From: Pycnococcus provasolii
Lineage: Eukaryota; Chlorophyta; Pseudoscourfieldiophyceae; Pseudoscourfieldiales; Pycnococcaceae
Length of the DNA: 64,000 nt
Assembly (NCBI GenBank): GCA_938743325.2
Contig: OW568884.1
Coordinates: 310,001 to 374,000 of the forward strand
Reading direction: 5' to 3'
Position 1 is the first letter of the stretch. The number at the start of each line of letters is the position of its first letter. Made by a program: the position numbers and the translations under genes. The notes beneath the pieces were generated by a model that ran no database searches, was not told the origin of the DNA, and saw only the letters and a list, made by a program, of their open reading frames with translations. Shown in pieces: positions 49,840 through 57,885 of the stretch.

Positions 49840-50043
49840 ATCGTATACGTATCTGAATCTCGTATCTGAAAACTGCGATGCGATGCGACAACTGCTCTGA
49901 TGTTATCATAACAGGGTGGATAACGACCCTGTGGGTAAAAAGGTTGATAAAAAAAACTGAAGATGGAACAACACAGGGGGCCCGCCCACGGTGCGGTTCA
50001 GTTCAGTGTTCATCAGTGGCCACCTACCTGAGGAGTCTAAGTC
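49840..50043. other. Upstream spacer of the 48439 gene
   Basis: About 200 bases directly upstream of the minus-strand start, ending at the minisatellite. Nothing specific is seen apart from a short A-rich run near 49949. Confidence 0.3.
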
Positions 50044-50377
50044 GGACTTGACCACCTCAATCACCGTCCAAAAACTACCGGCCTAAAGAGTTAATCCCTT
50101 GAGTGACTTGACCACCTCAATCACCGTCCAAAAACAACCGGCCTAAAGAGTTAATCCCTTGAGTGACTTGACCACCTCAATCACCGTCCAAAAACAACCG
50201 GCCTTAAGAGTTAATCCCTTGAGTGACTTGACCACCTCAATCACCGTCCAAAAACAACCGGCCTTAAGAGTTAATCCCTTGAGTGACTTGACCACCTCAA
50301 TCACCGTCCAAAAACAACCGGCCTTAAGAGTTAATCCCTTGAGTGACTTGACCACCTCAATCACCGTCCAAAAACTA
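50044..50377. repeat. 60-bp minisatellite, about 5.6 copies
   Basis: A tandem array of a 60-base unit beginning gagtgacttgaccacctcaa. Four complete inner copies and two edge copies are seen. Copies 1-2 read cctaaagag where copies 3-5 read ccttaagag; the first and last copies share aaaaacta instead of aaaaacaac. Because 60 is a multiple of three, an open frame of 20-residue repeats exists on each strand, but neither is credible as a gene because it has no context. Confidence 0.95.
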
Positions 50378-50448
50378 TCATACCTGCCCTTGCCTTCTTG
50401 CAAGGCGGGGAAGGCCCAAGGAGCTCACTGGCCAGGGGCCCATTCGAG

Positions 50449-50496
50449 TTAGGAATAGGGTTAGGGTTAGGGTTAGGATTCGGGTTCGGGTTCGGT
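50449..50496 (+). repeat. TTAGGG/TTCGGG tract before the Snu23 gene
   Basis: Several GGGTTA units grade into GGGTTC units, ending about 65 bases before the start codon at 50562. Confidence 0.75.
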
Positions 50497-50561
50497 CTCT
50501 TGGCTTTTCTCTTGGCTTTTGGCTGCTGGTTTGGGTTTGGTCTTATTATTTTGGCGGCGCC

Positions 50562-51257
50562 ATGCCCGGCGGCCCTCGTGAGCTCGCGCTCCCGTCGTCG
50601 GGGACGGCAGCCTCGGGCATGGACAACACGGCGCGACGCAAGTTTCAAGCGCCCTCCTCCGCGGCGAAGGGATCCTCCGAACCCCCGTCGTCGGAAGATA
50701 TCAAACGCTCACTCAAGCAGGAGAAGAACCGCCTGCGTCGTGAGGCGGACCCGCTCCACAATGGGACGATCGCCGTGCGCGAGAATATTCGCGCGCGTGC
50801 GATAGACCTCAACCTTGATGCGGGAATTGGGAAAACCATGGTCGTGAGTGACCAGCCGGGTGGCAACCCGCAAGCAGGAGGGTACTACTGCGCCGTATGC
50901 GACTGCACGCTGAAAGACTCGCTCGGATGGTTAGACCACATCAACGGACGGAAGCACCAGCACGCGCTTGGGCTGAACCTCCGCTCCGAACGGTCTACGG
51001 TCGAACAGGTGAGGGCGAAGCTCGCGAGGCTGAAGGCTGCAAAATTAGCAGGGGGTGCCGCGGCTGTGGCGGCGGCCATCGCGAACCCGAGCGCGCCCGT
51101 CGGCCCGCGGAAACTCGCTCTAGAGGATACAACGGCGTACGAGGCGCGAGCCAGGCTGATTCGCGACGAACCTAAGCGAGCACCTGTCGACGCGACGAAG
51201 GAAGACGACGAGGATGCGTTGCCACCAGCGAAGCGCGCGCGCGGCGGTGGTGAGTGA
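50562..51257 (+). CDS. ZMAT2: Snu23/ZMAT2, U4/U6.U5 tri-snRNP zinc-finger protein
   Basis: 231 residues. Snu23/ZMAT2 joins the spliceosome with the tri-snRNP at the pre-B/B stage. The N-terminus has MDNTARRKFQ and a basic helix; then GIGKTMVV and the matrin-type C2H2 finger GYYCAVCDCTLKDSLGWLDH, with INGRKHQHALG completing the ligands. Directly after comes the family-specific LRSERSTVEQVRAKLARLK. The tail is basic with a KRAR nuclear signal. The length matches the family (about 200). The start at 50562 is the first in-frame ATG; the one at MDNTARR (50619) is the alternative. Confidence 0.92.
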   Translation: MPGGPRELALPSSGTAASGMDNTARRKFQAPSSAAKGSSEPPSSEDIKRSLKQEKNRLRREADPLHNGTIAVRENIRARAIDLNLDAGIGKTMVVSDQPGGNPQAGGYYCAVCDCTLKDSLGWLDHINGRKHQHALGLNLRSERSTVEQVRAKLARLKAAKLAGGAAAVAAAIANPSAPVGPRKLALEDTTAYEARARLIRDEPKRAPVDATKEDDEDALPPAKRARGGGE

Positions 51258-51432
51258 CCGGGTTTGAAAGGAACCTGCTGAATTATGTACGACCTACAAC
51301 TGTAACATCGCAAAACGAGAGTTTGTTTGATCTTCCCTTAGTTGCTTCTCTTTTCAGTTGCCCTACTATGTACTGCACACGTTCTCGTTCAACCATAGTC
51401 AAAACAGCCATCTGTTTCCTGCAGGATCCTCT

Positions 51433-51654
51433 TCAAGCCCACTTTTCCGTCTGCTTTCCCGCCTTGGCCACCGCTTCGAGCACACCTTCGGGCGTGAGTG
51501 CCGCGTCGTCAGCGATTTGCACGGTGACTTTTTGCGTTTCGAGGCTGACGTCGAAGGAGGCGACGCCCTGTAATCTCCCCAAGATGCGTGTGACAGCGCC
51601 TGAGCACCCCTCGCACGTCATCGCCACACGAAGCTCGACCGTCTCACCTCCCAT
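51433..51654 (-). CDS. ATX1: ATX1-type copper chaperone (HMA domain)
   Basis: 73 residues, a single heavy-metal-associated domain with the copper site MTCEGCSGAV (MxCxxC) near residue 12. ATX1/ATOX1 proteins carry Cu(I) from importers to P-type ATPases in the secretory pathway. The fold pattern beta-alpha-beta-beta-alpha-beta is complete (VELRVAMTC, VTRILGRL, VASFDVSL, QKVTVQI, EGVLEAVAKAG), and the Lys in KAGK near the end matches the conserved Lys of eukaryotic chaperones. The length is normal. Confidence 0.93.
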   Translation of the reverse strand: MGGETVELRVAMTCEGCSGAVTRILGRLQGVASFDVSLETQKVTVQIADDAALTPEGVLEAVAKAGKQTEKWA

Positions 51655-51830
51655 TATTATTATTCAAACACACTTAGATCAAAAACAATAACGAAAATCC
51701 ACACGGACGCGCCTCCTCCGAAGTTCTACCACGAGCAGGGGGCGTTCCGAACCTGCTCGATCCTCCGGAGAGCGGAGGGGGTCGCGGGAAGGCAGGAACC
51801 CGAACCCTACGATAGTTGTATTCCTAGCTG

Positions 51831-51890
51831 TAACCCTAACCCTAGCTGTAACCCTAACCCTAACCCTAACCCTAACCAAAACCCTAACCG
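51831..51890 (-). repeat. Telomere-type CCCTAA tract at the end of the lipase fragment
   Basis: About eight CCCTAA units with two AGCTGT interruptions. Read on the minus strand it begins exactly where the lipase reading frame ends, and its TTAG supplies the stop codon. Confidence 0.85.
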
Positions 51891-52668
51891 TTGTTGTTGT
51901 TGCCGCGTATTTCCCGAAGTCCGTCGCGCATCACGTCAGCGATTTGATAATACAGACCCCTCGTGAAGTTGCCTGTCGTGTCTGCGGCGGCCACTTCAAG
52001 GAAACCACGCCAAAAGCCGTCGTGGAATGCACATCCTTCACATGGCGCGTACTTGGTCGTCGACTTGGCCTCGTTCGCCTTGACGTCTGAGTCGTTGAAT
52101 GTTCCCGCAGTCATCGCCGCGGAAACCTGCTTAAAGCGGTCAAGTACGACGTCCGCAGCTGCCGATCGGCGAAGAACTTCGCTTGCTTCCTTGCTGAGTC
52201 CTTGCATGGACGCAATCGCCTCGAGATCGTTTGCAAGCGCGTTGACAGCACGCAAATTCTCTGCTGGAACCACTTGCTCCACCGCTAAATCAGCAAGGAG
52301 GCTCTGCACGTCGGCCGTGCCTCTAAAGGCTACAACAACACGTCCGCTGGATTCGTCGTGAGGCGAACCTTTCGTCCATGATGGCGACGGTGCCTGCCAT
52401 CCAATGTACGCCTGCGTGACTCCAAGAGGTCGTCCAAGCGTTCGCACGAAGCGAAGCGGTGGATCCATTGCCTCGCACCAAAAGCAGTTGTTCGCATTAA
52501 GTGACTCCTGACACTCGTAGCTGGCGTAGCTTGCAAAGAGGAGCTGCTTGGCGTCATCGAGTCGCGTGGCTAGTGGAGAAGAAGAAGAAGTAGTAGTAGT
52601 ATCGTCGTCTGTCACGTTTGCTGTTGTTGGCATGGAAGGCAACGTCGGCCATGCACTCAACACCTCCG

Positions 52669-53198
52669 TGACTGAAACCTATACTCTCTTGTGAGCGTGG
52701 TCTTGACCTTAAGTGACCTTAAGACAGCCACACTGGAAGTAAGTATAAAGCAGTTATAACCACTGGTAGTGGCCGCCACTAGATATAGGTTTGGTATCCC
52801 CTCTGACTACGAATCGAGTAGACAAAGAGAAGAATGATCGATTACAAGATACTCATCGGACGAGCCCATCTAGTGGCTCGCCCACAGGACGCCTCTGGGC
52901 CGACCAGAGGCCCCAGGAGACACCTCTTCACCACCGTAGAAGTGGCGATAAGGCCTTCAATCAAATCCCATCCAAATCCAACCCAATATCTTCACCAGTA
53001 GATAAATCAGGAGCCAGGGAGCCGCCACTCCTTCACATGTCACAAACCCACGTGGCGGAACTCCGAAACCAAACTCACCTGAAACCCCTAAAACATAACC
53101 CCGGTCCGGGAGCCCAAAAACCGATTCCAAGGCACCCGAAAACCCCAATCCATCAAAACCCCAAAACAGAACCTGCGAGACCTAAACGCCCTCGCTCA
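52669..53198 (-). repeat. LTR (3' copy in element orientation)
   Basis: 530 bp, TG...CA ends, same sequence as 53704-54233. Confidence 0.88.
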
Positions 53199-53703
53199 CT
53201 CCTCCCGAGCAGGGTCTCGGGGTACAAACTCCCTGCACAGTGTCCTGTCACGCAACCTGCAGAAATCATCACGCGATAGCCCCTTAGTAAGAAGATCAGC
53301 CAATTGATCCTTTGTATCGATGTATCGCAGCTCCAACACTAGACGTCGCACCTGATCGCGTACATGTACGCCAGTCGTTCCGCACGAGTGGCGTCGAGGA
53401 CGTCCTCAAGGTTCTGCTTGATTGCGTCGAAGGCCGGATCAGTTCCACCGTTTTCGTTGTCGGCCGTCGAGCTGCGTTCGGGTAAACCGCGACGCGCGCG
53501 CAGGTAGAGTTGTCCGGGTGAGGCCTGCTCTGCAGTGCGCTCCTCCAGCTCCTTAAGAGCGGCTTGCGCTTGCGTACGCTCCTCCTCGTTTGATGAGTGC
53601 GCAGCTAGGCGTTCGAGGTCAGCTTTGACCTCAGGTGTGAGGCTCATGTGTTCCATTTTTCCAGGCTTGGCCACGGAGCCCTCCGTGGATAGACCCGGTT
53701 CCA

Positions 53704-54233
53704 TGACTGAAACCTATACTCTCTTGTGAGCGTGGTCTTGACCTTAAGTGACCTTAAGACAGCCACACTGGAAGTAAGTATAAAGCAGTTATAACCACTG
53801 GTAGTGGCCGCCACTAGATATAGGTTTGGTATCCCCTCTGACTACGAATCGAGTAGACAAAGAGAAGAATGATCGATTACAAGATACTCATCGGACGAGC
53901 CCATCTAGTGGCTCGCCCACAGGACGCCTCTGGGCCGACCAGAGGCCCCAGGAGACACCTCTTCACCACCGTAGAAGTGGCGATAAGGCCTTCAATCAAA
54001 TCCCATCCAAATCCAACCCAATATCTTCACCAGTAGATAAATCAGGAGCCAGGGAGCCGCCACTCCTTCACATGTCACAAACCCACGTGGCGGAACTCCG
54101 AAACCAAACTCACCTGAAACCCCTAAAACATAACCCCGGTCCGGGAGCCCAAAAACCGATTCCAAGGCACCCGAAAACCCCAATCCATCAAAACCCCAAA
54201 ACAGAACCTGCGAGACCTAAACGCCCTCGCTCA
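53704..54233 (-). repeat. LTR (5' copy in element orientation)
   Basis: 530 bp, TG...CA ends, same sequence as 52669-53198. Confidence 0.88.
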
Positions 54234-54605
54234 CTCCGTGGAGCTCGGTATCGGCGTCGTCAGAGACGACGTTCTATTTTTCTTGAGCGCGATGATTTTC
54301 GGCAGGACAGCATTGCTCGCCACTTGCACGTCATCGTTTGTGTACGATTCGTACTCCACTTGCTGCTTGGGTGGTGGTACCGAAGCCGACGCTTCATCAA
54401 AAAGAAGTGTGATGAGCAGTGGTAGAATCATCATCATCATCACTACTGGTCGTACTGCTGCTGCTGCTTCTTGTTGTATTATTGGCGTCGTCGTCATCAA
54501 ATCGTCGTCCGGTGGTCGTCGTGACTCGTGAAGTGAGTGGAGATCTATCAGTAATGGCGTTGTGAGATGTGAAAAGATGTGATTTAGCTTCCTCCACGGT
54601 CCAAG

Positions 54606-54658
54606 GGTTTAGGGTTAGGGTTTAGGGTTTAGGGGTTAGGGGTTAGGGGGTTTAGGGA
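54606..54658 (+). repeat. TTTAGGG/TTAGGGG telomere-type tract
   Basis: About seven mixed TTAGGG, TTTAGGG and TTAGGGG units, about 105 bases upstream of the lipase fragment's start and directly next to the inverted-repeat element. Confidence 0.85.
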
Positions 54659-54666
54659 CTTGTTAG

Positions 54667-54896
54667 GAAGAAATTTCAGTTTTGGATCATTACGGCCTTT
54701 TTTGTTTCACTGCTGGATCATGACATCATGTTTTTGGATCAATCCGAATTCTCGACTTGTGGCGTCGACCAAGAAACTTCCAAGAATTTCTCGACTTGTT
54801 GCCCCGTTCATTGCTCAGGTGGCGGCAACCGACTTTCCCCTATGATCCAACAGTGAAACAAAAAAGGCCCTAATGATCCAAAACTGAAATTTCTTC
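54667..54896. mobile_element. MITE-like element with 55-bp terminal inverted repeats
   Basis: The ends 54667-54721 and 54842-54896 are inverted copies of 55 bases with two mismatches, starting gaagaaatttcagttttgg. The 120-base core has no gene but carries two copies of tctcgacttgt. No clear target-site duplication is visible, and the family is unknown. Size and structure fit a non-autonomous DNA transposon. Confidence 0.82.
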
Positions 54897-55170
54897 ACTG
54901 GTTTAGGGTAGGGCTAGTGCCGTCCTCGCTGGGGGTCAGATGCAGACCTGGCAGAGGGGCAGGTGCTCTCCATCACGTACGCATACACGTGTGTCGTATA
55001 ATATCATTGCGTCTCCGCTCAGCCTTGACTTTGACTTTAGTGTTGATTCAGCTCTTGTAAATTTCAGTCTCGTTTGGGATACGCACCGTCGTTGGCTTGG
55101 CTCGGATGCCGTATCATCGTCATCACCACCATCACCATGAATATCATCCCCATCCCGATCCCCGTCCCAC
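54897..55170. promoter_or_regulatory. Presumed promoter and leader of the GPCR gene
   Basis: About 270 bases between the inverted-repeat element and the GPCR start. A short CAT-rich repeat (catcaccacc type) occurs at 55115-55145. No gene is seen. Confidence 0.3.
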
Positions 55171-56225
55171 ATGCTCCCGCCGCACGAAACGAGAGCACTC
55201 GCCCTCATGTCCGCCGTCCTCTCCGCATTCTCCACCACAGGATCGCTCTTCATCGTACTCTCCATGCTCATATTCGACAAATTGAGAAAACAACCCGCCG
55301 GATCACTCATACTGTGGCTATCCGTCAGTTACGTCGGATATGGCGTGTCGCAGGTGCTCCTATCCAAACCCGCGGACGTCGACGGTGCCATCGCCAAAGA
55401 GGCACACGGAACGGCGCTCTGCCAGACGCAGGCGATGCTCGCACAGTTCTTTGCCATCGCAAGCTTCGCGTGGACGGCAGCCATTGCGCACACCCTACAC
55501 GCCGCGGTCGTCAAGAGAGACGTGCACCACAAAGAAGAATGGTTCCCGAGATACCACAGGCTTATTTGGACGACGTGCTTCGTCTTCATGCTCATACCTC
55601 TCCTCGCAAACATCTACGGACCCACGGGGGGGGAGGGTTCTGCTGGATTAAGAACGACAGAACGGAAGGGCACGTGTTTCGCATGCTGCTATTCTACGTT
55701 CCGCTCTGGCTCGCCGTCGGTTACAACAGTATAAGCATGTGGCAGGTCACAAGTGTCATCACGCGCGCAATGCGCCTCGTCGTTGAGACTGACGGGGGCA
55801 ACGACGTCGACGCCGCGGAAGATGCCCCGGATGCGACGATGGACGACGACGAAAGCGCGAGCTCGGCGATGCGGCTGCGCAACTTGAAGCAGATGCGTCG
55901 CATTGGCCTGTTCCCGCTGATCTTAGTGGGTTGTTGGATGTTCGCAACCATCAACAGAATTTATGAGATGTTTGATGGATCGCCCGTCTACGGCCTCTAC
56001 GCGCTCCAGGTGCTGAGCAGTAGCTTGAGTGGCTTGCTGAACGCATTGGTTTACGGGATGATGCCGTCCGTGCGGGGAGCGTGGTCTCGCGTTCTTGAGA
56101 AATGGCCAGTCGTCGGCCCGCTTCTGAGCAGTCAAGCGCGCGTCGGCACATCAAGCAGCGGCTACACAAGCTTTGGGAATGCGCTCGCCGCAGATGACGG
56201 CGACGGCGACATCTCTCCTGGCTAA
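55171..56225 (+). CDS. Seven-transmembrane GPCR (cAMP-receptor/GCR1-like), read in two frames
   Basis: The N-terminal half (TM1-TM4) is in the frame of the ATG at 55171, and the C-terminal half (TM5-TM7) is in the next frame, ending at 56225. TM1 is about 12-36 and TM2 GSLILWLSVSYVGYGVSQVL. TM3 follows CQTQAMLAQFFAIASFAWTA, TM4 is IWTTCFVFMLIPLLANIYG, TM5 is MLLFYVPLWLAVGY, TM6 is IGLFPLILVGCWMFATIN and TM7 is LYALQVLSSSLSGLLNALVY. The loop-2 cysteine in GGFCWIKND matches the YG..G.WCWI signature of cAMP-type receptors and plant GCR1. The frames meet at a run of eight G (55626-55633); one more G would make a single frame. A sequencing or assembly slip is the likeliest cause; a true frameshift cannot be excluded. 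The tail is Ser/Gly-rich and acidic. Confidence 0.8.
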
Positions 56226-56261
56226 AAATGAAAAATCATTTTTAAATTTTCTTTCGACTGA

Positions 56262-57662
56262 TTCACGCATCTGGATGCACACGAATCTCTCGTCATTCTG
56301 CGCACGCGAGACGACGAGGAGGGCGACTCCTCGGCACCTTGCTGGGACACAGCTGGCGCGACCACCGCGTCCAAAAAACAAGGACGCTACGTCGTCGACG
56401 AAGAGACTCAGGTGGACGTCGTTAACATTGACGCGGACGACGACGCGGCTTGGATCGCAAAGAGAGCGCAGGTTGCCTGCCGAGTGTCCGTCTCGCCGGA
56501 GGATATCGGTATGCTCGAAGCGGGCAAACAACCGTGGTTGGCGCGCGTCACCATGCCAGGAGCGAGTGGCGAAGTGCGGTACGTGTTCCCAAGCGAGGAC
56601 TGCAAATCACAGCATAGCGAGCTCACGTGCGGCGATGCCTCTGGCGCGCTCGTGGAACTCTTTCACGCCGCGCGAGCCTCTGACGACACAGGAGTTGCGC
56701 CTGTCTTCGAGTTTGGCGACAGCGACGCAAGGCCGTTTCTCGATTTGGAGGCACTTGCGCTCGCGGCACCTGGCATGAGCGTGCGAGATGCAGTCGACCA
56801 AATGCTCGTTCCTGCACTGGCGCGAGCAGCGAAGGCTTGTGCCCCACTCGTGGCTCTTGGTGCGCGCAGCGCAACCGTGAGACACTATCACCCACCGGAG
56901 CTCACTCATCCAATCGCATTCGTGACACGCACGGACGAAGGTGACGTAGACGGCGACGACGCGCGGAAGAGGCGCGAATGTGCGCACATGCTGCTTGGCT
57001 TGCCAGAGGACGTGCCACGGCTGCGACAGACATGCGCCATCGCGATTGGCCCAACGGCGCCAGCCGACGATGTTGACCGCGTCGGCGAAGCGTCGGCGAC
57101 AGGAATCGACCCTCTGACGCGCATCGTCGATGTGCACGCGGGCCTGCCAATGCCAAAGGGAACGGTGCTGTGCCGAGGCCCTTACGCATACTTCCACTAC
57201 ATGCAAGATCGGATGGATGACAAGGGCTGGGGGTGCGCGTACAGGTCGCTGCAGACGATCGTCTCGTGGTTCCGACTCAACCATTACACAGATCGCAGTG
57301 TGCCGAGCCATGCAGACATCCAGGCAACGCTTGTGAAGCTTGGCGACAAGCCGAAATCTTTCCTTGGATCGCGGCGGTGGATCGGCGCGATCGAGCTTGG
57401 CCTCTTTTTGCAGTCCTACCTCGATGTGACGTACAAGGTGTTCACCGTGAATCGCGGCGATGAGATGGATCAGCAGGGGCGAGCGCTCGTTCGTCACTTC
57501 GAGGAGGAGGGCACTCCTGTTATGGTGGGCGGTGGTGTGCTCGCGTACACGCTTCTTGGTGTGCGTTACGACGAGTCCTTGGGAAAGTGTGAATACCTTA
57601 TTCTCGACCCGCACTACACAGGAGGCGATGGCGACGTCAGCTTCATGCATGAATTTGAGTAG
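56262..57662 (+). CDS. UFSP2: UFM1-specific peptidase UFSP2 (C78 family)
   Basis: UFSP2 removes the ubiquitin-like UFM1 from targets such as ribosomal RPL26 at the ER. The catalytic Cys is in MQDRMDDKGWGCAYRSLQT and the Asp/His pair in LILDPHYTGG; GDKPKSFLGSRRWIGAIE and EEGTPVMVGGGVLAYT are family signatures. The frame is open from 56262 with protein-like sequence (VILRTRDDEEGDSSAP) but has no early ATG; the first in-frame ATG is at 56511. The true start is therefore unresolved and an upstream exon is possible. The C-terminus stops 12 residues after DPHYTG, whereas human UFSP2 has about 38 more including the KGWCGWK segment. Either the tail is lost or it lies in an unseen exon. Confidence 0.88.
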   Translation, partial: FTHLDAHESLVILRTRDDEEGDSSAPCWDTAGATTASKKQGRYVVDEETQVDVVNIDADDDAAWIAKRAQVACRVSVSPEDIGMLEAGKQPWLARVTMPGASGEVRYVFPSEDCKSQHSELTCGDASGALVELFHAARASDDTGVAPVFEFGDSDARPFLDLEALALAAPGMSVRDAVDQMLVPALARAAKACAPLVALGARSATVRHYHPPELTHPIAFVTRTDEGDVDGDDARKRRECAHMLLGLPEDVPRLRQTCAIAIGPTAPADDVDRVGEASATGIDPLTRIVDVHAGLPMPKGTVLCRGPYAYFHYMQDRMDDKGWGCAYRSLQTIVSWFRLNHYTDRSVPSHADIQATLVKLGDKPKSFLGSRRWIGAIELGLFLQSYLDVTYKVFTVNRGDEMDQQGRALVRHFEEEGTPVMVGGGVLAYTLLGVRYDESLGKCEYLILDPHYTGGDGDVSFMHEFE

Positions 57663-57784
57663 TTGATAAAAGTTTTTGTTACCATCCATCCTCACGTCGT
57701 TCGTCGTCGAATTACCATCGTGCTCCCAATCACCGTCAGGAAGGCGAGCGCGTGGTCCGGGTGAAGCCGACGTCAACGCCGCCA

Positions 57785-57885
57785 CCATCACCTTACCACC
57801 ACCACCGCCGCCGCCCGCACCTGCCCCCGCCGCCCCTGCCCCCCGCCGCCGCCGCGCCGCCGCCGCCGCCGCCGCCGCTAGGCGT
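57785..57885. repeat. GCC-triplet low-complexity run
   Basis: About 100 bases of ccgcc-type repeats between the UFSP2 gene and the stop of the minus-strand gene. Confidence 0.85.

Larger units (their letters stand above)
52669..54233 (-). mobile_element. Short copia-family LTR retroelement (internally deleted fossil)
   Basis: Two 530-bp direct repeats, 52669-53198 and 53704-54233, are identical as far as I can compare them. They begin TG and end CA, and are flanked by a 5-bp duplication ctccg (52664-52668 and 54234-54238). The internal part is only about 500 bases. On the minus strand its 3' end matches the C-terminus of a Ty1/copia RNase H (an ADLLTKGL-type motif), and a gag-like open stretch lies next to the other LTR. 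Most of the pol region is absent, so the copy is broken and would need help from others. The LTR identity points to a recent insertion. Confidence 0.85.
51884..54500 (-). pseudogene. Class 3 lipase gene fragment, split by an LTR element
   Basis: Two stretches on the same strand belong together by position: 54239-54500 (N-terminal) and 51884-52663 (middle). The N-terminal stretch has a hydrophobic signal-like segment (MMMMILPLLITLLF) near residue 20. The second has class 3 lipase marks: DDAKQLLFASYASYEC, the VVVAFRGT strand that carries the oxyanion region, and CAFHDGFWRGF. The catalytic GHSLGG and everything after it are missing, because the frame ends in a telomere-type tract. The LTR element at 52669-54233 lies between the two parts, flanked by a 5-bp duplication of the gene sequence. 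The locus cannot make an active lipase as it stands. Confidence 0.8.

Noticed and set aside
50044-50377. CRISPR array
   Set aside because: The units are directly tandem with no unique spacers, and the setting is eukaryotic.
50143-50452. Repetitive small proteins on both strands of the minisatellite
   Set aside because: The period of 60 bases keeps frames open by arithmetic. There is no promoter or conserved partner sequence.
52791-54425. Open frames of 160-200 codons inside the two LTRs
   Set aside because: The two are copies of the same non-coding LTR sequence and are not separate genes.
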